Shown here: positions 1 through 6,573 of the stretch, in pieces
How the letters are laid out: every line of letters begins with the position of its first letter
Numbering within the stretch: the stretch's first letter is position 1
IMG/VR virus record: IMGVR_UViG_3300027833_001738
Location: 1 to 64,000 of that record
DNA length: 64,000 bases
Strand: one strand, 5' to 3'
From: a virus
The notes under the pieces: generated by a model
The model's input: the letters and a program-made list of their open reading frames with translations, nothing else
What the model was told of the DNA's origin: nothing
Databases searched by the model: none
Position numbers and translations under genes: made by a program

Positions 1-324
1 GTGGAAGAGTTCGATAGAATTAACCAAGAGAATTGGTTCATTCCTGATGAATATAAAACGTTAGATATCAAATCTTATGTTTTAGAGAGAACTCCCGCTC
101 ATGCAATTGATAGGGTTAACGAAGAACTAAATTTGTATGATAAATACAATATAATAGACGTACTTAAAGTGTGCGTCTATATTATAGATACCCTAAGAAA
201 AAATAATATCGTATGGGGTGTTGGTCGAGGTAGTAGTGTAGCAAGTTATGTGCTATATTTAATTGGTGTGCATAAGGTCGATAGCATTAAATACGAGTTG
301 GATATAAATGAGTTTTTGAGATAA
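1..324 (+). CDS. DnaE-like (Pol III alpha) C-terminal fragment, 5' end outside window
   Basis: The reading frame is open from the first base, so the true start probably lies upstream. The C-terminal part carries GVGRGSSVASYVLYLIG followed by a spaced KYELDINEFLR. This matches the GRGSGAGSLVAYALGI...FDLLFERFLN segment that joins the PHP and polymerase regions of bacterial DnaE. The protein stops straight after this segment, before the catalytic aspartates of DnaE, so it cannot be a complete polymerase. Short DnaE-like proteins accompany a family-B polymerase in some T4-like phages, and this window has one (35286-38093). The role of the fragment is unknown. An unrelated protein with convergent similarity is possible but less likely. 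Confidence 0.6.
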   Translation: MEEFDRINQENWFIPDEYKTLDIKSYVLERTPAHAIDRVNEELNLYDKYNIIDVLKVCVYIIDTLRKNNIVWGVGRGSSVASYVLYLIGVHKVDSIKYELDINEFLR

Positions 325-325
325 T

Positions 326-520
326 ATGAATAAGAATATAATCAAATTTCCAAATAGTAAAAGAAAACTGAGTGATGAAGAAGAAAAAATCATTCGTGTT
401 TCTGCTAATTTGATTCATAATACATATGTTAATAATAACCCATATATAAAGCCAAAAGAAATGACCGAAGAAACACTAAAAGAACTTATTCAAAATATTT
501 TTGAATTAAATGAGGAGTAA
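326..520 (+). CDS. Small hypothetical protein
   Basis: A 64-residue protein starting one base after the upstream stop, so it is probably translationally coupled. It is Lys/Asn-rich at the N-terminus and acidic at the C-terminus, with a probable helix (LKELIQNIFELNEE). No family is recognised. Confidence 0.6.
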   Translation: MNKNIIKFPNSKRKLSDEEEKIIRVSANLIHNTYVNNNPYIKPKEMTEETLKELIQNIFELNEE

Positions 521-522
521 AA

Positions 523-993
523 ATGGCAAACCGTAGAAGTATGCGTGGTGCATCGATTGATTTAGCAAAGTTGATGGCTCGCCAAGAAAAAAATATTACT
601 GTCGGCAATACTAAAACAAATGCACGTGGTGACCAGTTGGGTAAAGGTGGCAGAATTGTAAAAACTGCTGATGAACTCGCAAGAGAACACTATAACCGAA
701 ATGACCCAAAAGCGGTTGTTCAAGGCGGCATTAAGATAGATGATGATACTCCTGAAATTCAAAACACTAGAGTACAGGAAGTAGAAAAGCCAATGGAAGA
801 TGATTGGGTAGAACCAACGCCACCACCGGCACAATCTAAACCCAAAGCAAAGATAGTCGAAGAAGATGACCCTTGGGTAGAAGACAAAGATGGAAATTTT
901 GTTAGACAAAGTGAATTAAAGCAGGAGCAAGATGAACCAGTTTCAAAACCTAAAGCAAAGCAACAAGCAACCCCAACAAAAAAGAACAAATAA
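523..993 (+). CDS. Hypothetical low-complexity acidic protein
   Basis: A 156-residue protein preceded by GAGGAG. The N-terminal third is basic (MANRRSMRGASIDLAKLMAR), and the remainder is disordered-looking with Pro-rich (EPTPPPAQSKPKAK) and acidic stretches and two related DDxWVE motifs. The composition suits a flexible scaffold-like or tether protein. It lies immediately before the GroES gene (one-base gap), so the two are probably cotranscribed. No family is recognised. Confidence 0.6.
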   Translation: MANRRSMRGASIDLAKLMARQEKNITVGNTKTNARGDQLGKGGRIVKTADELAREHYNRNDPKAVVQGGIKIDDDTPEIQNTRVQEVEKPMEDDWVEPTPPPAQSKPKAKIVEEDDPWVEDKDGNFVRQSELKQEQDEPVSKPKAKQQATPTKKNK

Positions 994-994
994 T

Positions 995-1342
995 ATGACA
1001 GAATCATTACGACCTCTACACGATACTATTATCTTAACGAACCTAGAAGTAGGTGAAAGAAAGAGTGCAGGTGGTATCATAATTGCTGACGATGATGGCA
1101 AAGAACATGGTATCAGAAGCAGATGGGCACAAATTTATGCAGTTGGACCAGAACAAAAAGATGTAAAAGTCGGTGAATGGGTACTGATGCAACATGGCAG
1201 ATGGACTCGTGGTCAAGACTTTGCACTCAAAGGTCAAAAGCCTTTTCGTTTTTGGAAAGCAGACCCTAAAGGTATTCTTGGTATCAGCACAGTTGGTAAA
1301 CCAAAGAATATTGAAGTTCAAACTATTGTTGATGAGGAATGA
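995..1342 (+). CDS. GroES-like cochaperonin (T4 gp31 functional class)
   Basis: A 115-residue Cpn10 fold. RPLHDTIIL matches the GroES N-terminal strand. ERKSAGGIIIADDDGK is the mobile loop, with a hydrophobic III where GroES has IVL to dock on GroEL. VGEWVLMQHG matches the conserved VGDxVLF region. The ATG at 995 sits just after the upstream stop; an earlier in-frame start at 932 would overlap the previous gene and adds nothing conserved. T4 gp31 and related phage cochaperonins replace GroES so that the host GroEL chamber can fold the major capsid protein. The same job is inferred here. Confidence 0.88.
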   Translation: MTESLRPLHDTIILTNLEVGERKSAGGIIIADDDGKEHGIRSRWAQIYAVGPEQKDVKVGEWVLMQHGRWTRGQDFALKGQKPFRFWKADPKGILGISTVGKPKNIEVQTIVDEE

Positions 1343-1344
1343 CA

Positions 1345-1479
1345 ATGTTTAGAAGATTTCTAAAAGCGATGGAATACAGAAGTTATTGTAAAAGTATCAA
1401 ACAACTCAGAGATATGGGTATGTTTGAGAAAGCCAATGAAATCTCTGAATTCAAGCACAATCTTTATCCTACACACTAG
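1345..1479 (+). CDS. Small basic hypothetical protein (44 aa)
   Basis: A short frame directly after the GroES stop, with GAGG upstream of ATG. The product is basic (MFRRFLKAMEYRSYCKSIKQ) and ends YPTH. It is followed by an early promoter, so it is the last gene of the upstream transcription unit. Coding is supported only by spacing and ribosome-binding site. Confidence 0.5.
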   Translation: MFRRFLKAMEYRSYCKSIKQLRDMGMFEKANEISEFKHNLYPTH

Positions 1480-1496
1480 AAAAAACACCTAAAAAC

Positions 1497-1535
1497 TTGA
1501 CAAAACCTCGAATCAGTGTATACTATAAGTATAGT
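1497..1535 (+). promoter_or_regulatory. Early sigma-70-type promoter with dyad
   Basis: TTGACA (1497-1502), 16-nt spacer, TATACT (1519-1524). It is followed by a dyad ACTATA-AG-TATAGT (1522-1535) over the predicted start site. The same module recurs at 45758 and 53858. It drives the gene at 1559. Confidence 0.75.
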
Positions 1536-1558
1536 TAATCAATGATAGAGGTTTAAAT

Positions 1559-1819
1559 ATGTTTAGAATTCCTAGTTTTTACGAAGATACTCCAACTTTT
1601 AAAGATGCGTGGAAAACAATCGCTTTTTGCGGTAATGACGATGCATTAGCAGGCATGGAATTTATGAATTCCAAGTGGGAAGAGCATTGTGCGTCAGAGG
1701 ATGACGATGATGATTTCTTTGATAATTGGTCATATGAAGCAAATGCTTATAATGTAGTGTTCGAAAACATGGGCAAACTTTTTGGTTCTGCCACAGTATC
1801 AGTATCGAAAGTAAACTAA
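1559..1819 (+). CDS. Small acidic hypothetical protein
   Basis: An 86-residue early protein with GAGG before the ATG. It has an acidic run (SEDDDDDFFDNW) in the middle and is rich in aromatic residues. It overlaps the next gene by one base (TAATG), so the pair is probably coupled. It is first behind a strong early promoter, which suits a host-takeover protein. No family is recognised. Confidence 0.7.
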   Translation: MFRIPSFYEDTPTFKDAWKTIAFCGNDDALAGMEFMNSKWEEHCASEDDDDDFFDNWSYEANAYNVVFENMGKLFGSATVSVSKVN

Positions 1820-2016
1820 TGATTAGAATTTTTAATAGTGCGTATTATAGCGATACTGGTGAGGAACGTCTAATACCTTTAGAAGAAGCCAGTATTATAG
1901 AACAGAAAATAGATGCAAAGGGTCGTCCTTTTATATTTTTTGAACATACAGATTATCCATTGGGTGGTCTTCGTGCCTGGTATGACGGAACTTATTGGCA
2001 ATGTGATTTAGATTAA
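1819..2016 (+). CDS. Small hypothetical protein
   Basis: A 65-residue protein overlapping the upstream stop by one base. It looks like a compact beta-rich fold (RPFIFFEHTDYPLGGLRAWY). It ends just before a second early promoter. No family is recognised. Confidence 0.65.
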   Translation: MIRIFNSAYYSDTGEERLIPLEEASIIEQKIDAKGRPFIFFEHTDYPLGGLRAWYDGTYWQCDLD

Positions 2017-2020
2017 AAAC

Positions 2021-2048
2021 TTGACAACCACGCCAAATGTGTTATATT
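2021..2048 (+). promoter_or_regulatory. Early sigma-70-type promoter
   Basis: TTGACA (2021-2026), 16-nt spacer, TATATT (2043-2048). The gene start follows about 30 nt downstream at 2079. Confidence 0.65.
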
Positions 2049-2078
2049 AATTAAGTAATCAGAGAGAAAGAGAATCAC

Positions 2079-2387
2079 ATGTCAAAATTAAGCAATGAAA
2101 CAAGAATGGTCTTCGATTGTGAAACAACAAAAGCAATGGGTATTGCAGATGGCGAATACGAATTGCGTACTAACATGGCGGATTATCGTTCAGAAAGTGA
2201 TGAATTCATTACGTTGCAATGGGCAACAGATAACAAAGTTAACGTAATCCAAGGAAATTGGGATGTTGATTCTGTTCTTAAAGCATCAGAACATCTTATG
2301 GATGCTTGTGGATATCATGGCGTATATGTTGAGCAACTAGATTATGATGTAAAAAATAACTTCATTGAGTTGACTGTAGGTTCATAA
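2079..2387 (+). CDS. Hypothetical early protein
   Basis: A 102-residue acidic protein expressed from its own early promoter. It carries FDCETTKAMG near the N-terminus, superficially like an exonuclease DxE motif, but nothing else supports a nuclease. No family is recognised. Confidence 0.65.
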   Translation: MSKLSNETRMVFDCETTKAMGIADGEYELRTNMADYRSESDEFITLQWATDNKVNVIQGNWDVDSVLKASEHLMDACGYHGVYVEQLDYDVKNNFIELTVGS

Positions 2388-2391
2388 AAAC

Positions 2392-2419
2392 TTGACAAAA
2401 CCTAGAATCATGCTATAAT
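2392..2419 (+). promoter_or_regulatory. Early sigma-70-type promoter
   Basis: TTGACA (2392-2397), 16-nt spacer, TATAAT (2414-2419), followed by GTATAC. The predicted start near 2426 makes the ATG at 2430 an unlikely translation start and favours the TTG at 2454. Confidence 0.75.
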
Positions 2420-2453
2420 GTATACATAAATGAGAAAAATAAGAGAGGTTAAA

Positions 2454-3035
2454 TTGAAAGACGAAAAGATTATATTGACAGATTGTGACGGAGTTCTTCT
2501 CGCTTGGGAAGATGCATTCCACGATTGGATGAAGACTAAGGGCTTCACTAAAAAAGCAGAAGCGACTTATGATATTTCTACTACATTCGGTATTCCTAAG
2601 ACTTTAGGTAAGAAGTTAGTTAAAGAATTTAATGAAAGTGCTTGGATGGGCTTCCTTCCTGCGTACAAAGATGCAAGAAGTGGTGTTGCCAAACTAGTTG
2701 AACATGGCTGGAAATTCATTGTGATTACTAGTTTAAGTTTAGATGTGAAAGCACAGATGCTACGAATTAGCAACTTGAAAAACATATTCGGCAAGAATGT
2801 CTTTATTGATGTTATCTGTTTAGACACAGGTGCTGACAAAGACGAAGAACTTGTAAAGTTTAAAGATTCTGGGTTGTACTGGATTGAAGACAAGCCAGAG
2901 AATGCAGAAGCAGGACTAAAATACGGATTGAAGCCTATTGTTATTGAACATGAACATAACAAAGACCACGAAGCAGATGGTATTGAATATGCTTATGACT
3001 GGGAAGAAATCTACAACATTATAGAAAGAGGTTAA
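2454..3035 (+). CDS. HAD-superfamily phosphatase-like protein
   Basis: A 193-residue HAD-like fold. Motif I is TDCDGVLLAW (nucleophile Asp followed by the D of DxDGV). A central VITSLS supplies the motif II Ser/Thr, and YWIEDKPENAEAG is the acidic motif IV region. These match 5'(3')-deoxyribonucleotidase-type HAD enzymes, so a role in nucleotide turnover is inferred; other phosphatase substrates are possible. The start is set to TTG at 2454 because AGAGAGG lies 5 nt upstream; the ATG at 2430 is nearly at the predicted transcription start and has no ribosome-binding site. Confidence 0.7.
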   Translation: MKDEKIILTDCDGVLLAWEDAFHDWMKTKGFTKKAEATYDISTTFGIPKTLGKKLVKEFNESAWMGFLPAYKDARSGVAKLVEHGWKFIVITSLSLDVKAQMLRISNLKNIFGKNVFIDVICLDTGADKDEELVKFKDSGLYWIEDKPENAEAGLKYGLKPIVIEHEHNKDHEADGIEYAYDWEEIYNIIERG

Positions 3036-3038
3036 AAA

Positions 3039-3227
3039 ATGAGTGATTTATATTTTGTGCAAGTAATTGCAGAAGACGGTGCCGTCTCACGTTGGGAAGC
3101 ATTGGATAAAACTCAAGCAGACTTTGTTTACAATGAACAAGTTATCATTTATGGTGCTGAAAATTGCACTATCGGAAAATCTATGGACGTTTATAAACCA
3201 TTGAACGTACTTAAACGAGTTCTATAG
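3039..3227 (+). CDS. Small hypothetical protein
   Basis: A 62-residue protein beginning three bases after the HAD stop (GAGG then ATG), in the same operon. It ends just before the tRNA cluster. No family is recognised. Confidence 0.6.
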   Translation: MSDLYFVQVIAEDGAVSRWEALDKTQADFVYNEQVIIYGAENCTIGKSMDVYKPLNVLKRVL

Positions 3228-3237
3228 AAATCATATT

Positions 3238-3324
3238 GCTCTCGTGGTGGAATTGGTATACACAACAGACTTAAAATCTGTCGCCTTTTAAGGCTTGGCG
3301 GTTCGAGTCCGCCCGAGAGTACCA
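3238..3324 (+). tRNA. tRNA-Leu (UAA), CCA encoded
   Basis: The acceptor stem GCTCTCG pairs with CGAGAGT (one G-U). Anticodon stem ACAGA/TCTGT encloses CTTAAAA, giving anticodon UAA. A long variable arm typical of tRNA-Leu is present (CGCC...GGCG), with a standard T-loop (GGTTCGAGTCC) and encoded CCA. Confidence 0.93.
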
Positions 3325-3350
3325 AAATTAAACTTTAAAAGGAGTATGCG

Positions 3351-3524
3351 GTGCATATGTTATTCAGAGATATTGAAATCTTAGAAAGTGCCATCATTTC
3401 TTTCACCGAAGGTGCAAGTGATGAAAAGCGAATGTCAATAAGTTCACTTGAGGGTTTGATTGCTGAAAAGAAAGCAATTATCAAAAGTTTCGAAGATACT
3501 TATAACAAAGAATTGGATTTATAG
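3351..3524 (+). CDS. Small hypothetical helical protein between tRNAs
   Basis: A frame of about 57 residues, reading IEILESAIISFTEG...SSLEGLIAEKKAIIKSFEDTY, predicted all-helical. AAGGAG lies 6 nt before GTG 3351; an ATG at 3357 is the alternative start. Length and pattern resemble the small protein at 53139 (both have LE...I, S-x-(K/S), then a Lys-rich helix), so the two may be distant paralogues. No family is recognised. Confidence 0.5.
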   Translation: MHMLFRDIEILESAIISFTEGASDEKRMSISSLEGLIAEKKAIIKSFEDTYNKELDL

Positions 3525-3755
3525 AGGACACGTTAGGTTGCTCCTAACTAGTATGCGGATTATCAAGTTCCCATATGAATGAAGTGATATTAGCAGTCAC
3601 AAACAAAAGGGTCGATGAAAGTATTCCGGCATGTGTATGTCGTTAGTGTGAGTGAGGTGGAGCGTGTTGCTGAAATATTGCAACGTCAGTCACAAGGAAG
3701 AATTCCCTTGATTGACTTGTAAGCCTTGAAACCTACCACACATACACACTAATTT
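3525..3755 (+). ncRNA. Candidate structured non-coding RNA in the tRNA cluster
   Basis: A 231-nt stretch without a credible gene. It holds several helices: GTTAGG/CCTAAC (3532-3537 with 3543-3548), GTGA/TCAC (3584-3587 with 3597-3600), GTTGC/GCAAC (3666-3670 with 3680-3684), and CAAGG/CCTTG (3693-3697 with 3706-3710) with an outer GTCA/TGAC extension. A closing long-range pair TGTGTATG/CATACACA joins 3632-3639 with 3741-3748. It directly abuts tRNA-Arg, so it is probably on the same precursor. The class is unknown. Confidence 0.45.
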
Positions 3756-3832
3756 CTGCTCGTAGTTCAGTTGGATAGAACAACTGCCTTCTAAGCAGTA
3801 GGTCGCAGGTTCGAATCCTGCCGAGCAGGCCA
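3756..3832 (+). tRNA. tRNA-Arg (UCU), CCA encoded
   Basis: The acceptor stem CTGCTCG pairs fully with CGAGCAG. Anticodon stem ACTGC/GCAGT encloses CTTCTAA, giving anticodon UCU, which reads AGA/AGG; AGA is a frequent Arg codon in this genome. D-loop GG and T-loop TTCGAAT are canonical. Confidence 0.95.
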
Positions 3833-3837
3833 ACATA

Positions 3838-3914
3838 CGGAGTATAGGCTAGTCTGGTAAGTCGCTACGTTTGGGACGTAGAAATCGTAGGTTCAAATCC
3901 TACTACTCCGACCA
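3838..3914 (+). tRNA. tRNA-Pro (UGG), CCA encoded
   Basis: The acceptor stem CGGAGTA pairs fully with TACTCCG. Anticodon stem CTACG/CGTAG encloses TTTGGGA, giving anticodon UGG. T-arm GTAGGTTCAAATCCTAC is canonical, and CCA is encoded. Confidence 0.94.
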
Positions 3915-3928
3915 TTAACAACCAGGTT

Positions 3929-4003
3929 GGAAGATTGGTGTAATAGTAGCACAAAGCACTCATAATGCTTCAGGCGAAGGAGCGTAACCTTCATCTTCTA
4001 CCA
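3929..4003 (+). tRNA. Atypical tRNA with CAU anticodon (Met-like)
   Basis: The cloverleaf geometry is intact: acceptor GGAAGAT/ATCTTCT (first pair G-U), D-stem GTGT/GCAC, anticodon stem AAGCA/TGCTT enclosing CTCATAA (anticodon CAU), T-stem GAAGG/CCTTC, and encoded CCA. However the D-loop is AATAGTA without the G18-G19 pair, and the T-loop is AGCGTAA rather than TTCRANY. Both halves of the normal elbow contact are therefore missing. It could be a divergent elongator Met, an Ile (lysidine) tRNA, or a degenerate copy. Confidence 0.7.
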
Positions 4004-4010
4004 TAAGTAA

Positions 4011-4039
4011 AAAAGGGAGCAAATAACATGCTCCCTTTT
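4011..4039 (+). terminator. Bidirectional rho-independent terminator
   Basis: Stem GGGAGCA/TGCTCCC (4015-4021 with 4029-4035), 7-nt loop, TTTT on the right and AAAA on the left. It ends the plus-strand tRNA unit and the minus-strand phoH unit. Confidence 0.88.
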
Positions 4040-4049
4040 GTCATCCCGT

Positions 4050-4796
4050 TTATTCGTCTTCGCCGTAAATTTCTAATATTTCTATCACCGCTGGATGCCT
4101 TTCTACATCTTGCATATCAAATTGTGAGATTGAAATGTGTGATAAATTCTTTTCATCTTTTTCGAAATGGTCAACTAATTGAATGAAGTCAGAAAGCCCG
4201 TTTTCTGAAAATCCGCGGTCATGTTGTTTTAAATCTCCCGTGACTATCATTTTTGTGTTGTTGCCTATTCTCGTTAATAACATCTTCATTTGTGACTTCG
4301 TTGCATTTTGCATTTCATCTGCAATAATCCAAGAATCTTCAAATGTTCTGCCTCTCATGTAGGCTAAAGGTGCTATTTCTATGATATTCTCTAATAACAT
4401 GTTTTCGATTTGAACCATCGTAAAATGTTTTTCGAATATATCAAATATTGGTCTTGTCCATGGCGCCATCTTTTCATTCAAGTCGCCTGGCAAAAAACCG
4501 TGTTGCTCATCAACCGACACTGCCGGTCTTGTTATTACTATTTTGGAGACCTCCCGTTCCATGTATGCTTTAATACCCATTTGTGTACACAACAGAGTTT
4601 TACCGGTACCAGCAGGACCAATCGCAAATACGATATTTGTACTTGGGTCGGCTAACTGATAAAGATAATCTTCCTGTGCAACATTTCTAGGTAAAATTGT
4701 AGGTGTTTTTTTACTATAAAGTGGTACGATATCATTGCTGTTATTGTATACTTTATGATTGTTATTCTGTCTCTCAACACGTTTTTTTCGTGCCAT
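4050..4796 (-). CDS. phoH: PhoH-like P-loop ATPase
   Basis: A 248-residue protein with Walker A GPAGTGKT (residues 60-67), VITRPAVSVDEQHGFLPGDL (the PhoH substrate/nucleotide loop), Walker B-like IIADEMQN and the downstream VTGDLKQHD. All are hallmarks of the PhoH family. AGGAGG lies upstream of the ATG. It is the only minus-strand gene in the first 61 kb. PhoH-like genes are very common in marine phages and are linked to phosphate stress or RNA metabolism, but the exact activity is unsettled. A PiT-like phosphate permease occurs later in the window. Confidence 0.92.
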   Translation of the reverse strand: MARKKRVERQNNNHKVYNNSNDIVPLYSKKTPTILPRNVAQEDYLYQLADPSTNIVFAIGPAGTGKTLLCTQMGIKAYMEREVSKIVITRPAVSVDEQHGFLPGDLNEKMAPWTRPIFDIFEKHFTMVQIENMLLENIIEIAPLAYMRGRTFEDSWIIADEMQNATKSQMKMLLTRIGNNTKMIVTGDLKQHDRGFSENGLSDFIQLVDHFEKDEKNLSHISISQFDMQDVERHPAVIEILEIYGEDE

Positions 4797-4923
4797 ATTG
4801 TTCCTCCTGATGAGGGATTTTCAGAAAGTAAACATCTCTGCTTACAAAGGTATTTAGTCAACAATCAATAAGATATACATAATATATAATTAAACGAGAT
4901 AAAAATATTTCCGTTCTGGAAAT

Positions 4924-4931
4924 GATAAATA
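4924..4931 (+). promoter_or_regulatory. T4-type late promoter
   Basis: GATAAATA, matching the T4 late -10 box, lies 27 nt before the start of the gene at 4959. The 160-bp gap after phoH holds no gene. Confidence 0.65.
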
Positions 4932-4958
4932 CATTTATAATTGTGGAGAAAAACAAAT

Positions 4959-5465
4959 ATGGACGATATTAAGCAAAATGACATCATTGATAACCTAAGA
5001 GGTATCGATGGAAATGCAACTTTATTAGACATTCTATTAGAATTCGAAAATATGCTCGAAGAACAGGGTATGTACGGTTATGAGAATTGGAAAGAAGGCG
5101 AAGTCGCTCAAGGTCCTAAATTGTCCAGATATTGGCTAAATGTTACTTTAATGTATCCATACCTAAAAATGCCTAATCCAAAAGCGAAAGCAAGATTAGA
5201 AAATATTGGTTGTGATGTTAAATTTAAGAAAGCAACATTAAAAACTCCAAGAACAGTTAAAAAACAAGAAGATTTAGATACAAACAGAAAACCAAAGTTA
5301 GATTCAGAGGATGTTTGGTTAGTTGACGTTTGGATGCCACGTAAATTTGTTGATGAAGCACTAACTGGTAAAGATGTAGTTGATGGCAACATCAATCAAT
5401 CAGAATTATCTAATGCTTATGAAACTGGGTTAGATGATGAAACTAAACTTGGACAGGATACATAA
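4959..5465 (+). CDS. Conserved-looking hypothetical protein, late
   Basis: A 168-residue acidic protein behind a late promoter, with GGAG before ATG 4959 (an upstream in-frame start would precede the ribosome-binding site). The centre has GPKLSRYWLNVTLMYPYLKMPNP, and the middle is Lys-rich, followed by VWLVDVWMPRKFVDEAL. It overlaps the next gene by one base. Position and promoter suggest a virion or assembly function. No family is recognised. Confidence 0.65.
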   Translation: MDDIKQNDIIDNLRGIDGNATLLDILLEFENMLEEQGMYGYENWKEGEVAQGPKLSRYWLNVTLMYPYLKMPNPKAKARLENIGCDVKFKKATLKTPRTVKKQEDLDTNRKPKLDSEDVWLVDVWMPRKFVDEALTGKDVVDGNINQSELSNAYETGLDDETKLGQDT

Positions 5466-5875
5466 TGAAATACGAAGAATTTAATGAAGGTGTAGAATAC
5501 GGCGATTTAGTATCTTTAGTAGATAAGACTATATCAGTTGGTGAGTTTAAACCTAAAACGGGTACAGAAGAAGATGTTATTGTTGTAGGATTTTATATTA
5601 AAGATGAAGCACCAGCACTAGACTTAGCAAAGTTTATTGAAAGAGGTGTAACATCTATATTAGATACTGAAGTTTCTCCAAATCCAAACGATGTTGGTAT
5701 GTATATTGTATTTGTTGAAGTTGAGAACGAAGATTTAATGAACGTTACTATGAGTTTGATAAACGACATTCATGGATTAGTAAAAAATGATGAATGGGAA
5801 ATCAAGTTCTATAAACGTCCAGCAATAAAAGTAAAGGCAGAAGAAATCAAAGAATGGCTAAAGAAGAACCGTTAA
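5465..5875 (+). CDS. Hypothetical late protein
   Basis: A 136-residue protein coupled to the previous gene by a TAATG overlap. It looks like an alpha/beta fold with alternating hydrophobic strands (DVIVVGFYIKDEAPAL, GMYIVFVEVENEDL) and a basic C-terminal helix. It overlaps the IF-1 gene by 22 bp in another frame. No family is recognised. Confidence 0.65.
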   Translation: MKYEEFNEGVEYGDLVSLVDKTISVGEFKPKTGTEEDVIVVGFYIKDEAPALDLAKFIERGVTSILDTEVSPNPNDVGMYIVFVEVENEDLMNVTMSLINDIHGLVKNDEWEIKFYKRPAIKVKAEEIKEWLKKNR

Positions 5876-6078
5876 AGTTCGAAGGTAAGGTAATTAAGAT
5901 TCTTCCTGGCGACAAATTCGAGGTAGTACTCGATGGTGAAACCGAACATATGGTAAAATGTACATTGTCCGGCAAAATGCGTAAAAATAGCATCAAAGTT
6001 ATCCTATGGGATAAAGTCTCTGTTGAAATGACCCCATATGATTTGAGCATGGGTAGAATCACTTTCCGACACAAATAA
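5854..6078 (+). CDS. infA: Translation initiation factor IF-1
   Basis: A 74-residue OB-fold protein close to bacterial IF-1 (about 72 residues) along its whole length. The start MAKEE, the strands FEGKVIKILPGDKFEVVL, the loop SGKMRKNSIKV (IF-1: SGKMRKNYIRI) and the end VEMTPYDLSMGRITFRHK (IF-1: VELTPYDLSKGRIVFR) are all conserved. IF-1 binds the 30S A site during initiation. A phage copy could tune initiation on phage mRNAs. It sits in a late operon between an unknown gene and the spanins; the start lies inside the upstream gene. Confidence 0.93.
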   Translation: MAKEEPLKFEGKVIKILPGDKFEVVLDGETEHMVKCTLSGKMRKNSIKVILWDKVSVEMTPYDLSMGRITFRHK

Positions 6079-6093
6079 AAAAGAAAGAAAGTT

Positions 6094-6573
6094 ATGATAT
6101 TAGGTAAAATAAAATTGATAATCATTATGGCCGCTATTACAGGAGTAGTAGGATTTGGTGCATGGAAATATTATCAATATACACAAGAACAAATTGGCAT
6201 CTATAGAGAAAATGCGGCAAAGGCAGAATTGGCACAACAAGCCTCTGAAGCGGCTGTCAAGGCTATACAAAAAGACTTAGTAGAAGTACAAGCACAGTAT
6301 ACTAGAGTGTCTGATGACTTTAAAGTTGCAAATTCAAGGGTAGATAAATTAGAAACTAAACTAAGTGAACATGAACTTGGAGACTTAGCACAAGCAAAAC
6401 CAAAATTAATCGAAAGAATAGTTGACAAAGGTACCAAAGATGTGTTAAGATGTTATGAGATACTAACTGGTTCTCCACTAACTGAAAAAGAGATTGCGGC
6501 GACCAAGAAGTCACAAGTGAACACAACTTGTTCAGATGTGGCAAATCCTAACTATACGGGGCCAAGACCATGA
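6094..6573 (+). CDS. Inner-membrane spanin (Rz-like)
   Basis: A 159-residue protein with an N-terminal transmembrane segment (about residues 5-25, IKLIIIMAAITGVVGFGAW). A long Ala/Gln/Glu-rich coiled coil spans about residues 35-105, and the C-terminus contains EILTGSPLTEKEI and Cys residues. This is the i-spanin layout. It overlaps the lipoprotein gene by ATGA, the usual Rz/Rz1 arrangement. Spanins fuse inner and outer membranes in the last lysis step, which requires a Gram-negative host. Confidence 0.82.
   Translation: MILGKIKLIIIMAAITGVVGFGAWKYYQYTQEQIGIYRENAAKAELAQQASEAAVKAIQKDLVEVQAQYTRVSDDFKVANSRVDKLETKLSEHELGDLAQAKPKLIERIVDKGTKDVLRCYEILTGSPLTEKEIAATKKSQVNTTCSDVANPNYTGPRP

Noticed and set aside
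2430-2453. ATG at 2430 as start of the HAD protein
   Set aside because: It lies almost at the predicted transcription start and before the ribosome-binding site; TTG 2454 fits better.
3525-3755. tmRNA or tRNA pseudogene in this region
   Set aside because: No tRNA-like acceptor with T-loop and no resume codon pattern; the next tRNA begins separately at 3756.
3525-3755. GOLLD or ROOL RNA
   Set aside because: Those are several hundred nucleotides long; this is 231 nt and no shared motif is visible to me.
4410-4655. Plus-strand open frame inside phoH
   Set aside because: No ribosome-binding site or conserved content; it is the reverse of the phoH coding strand.
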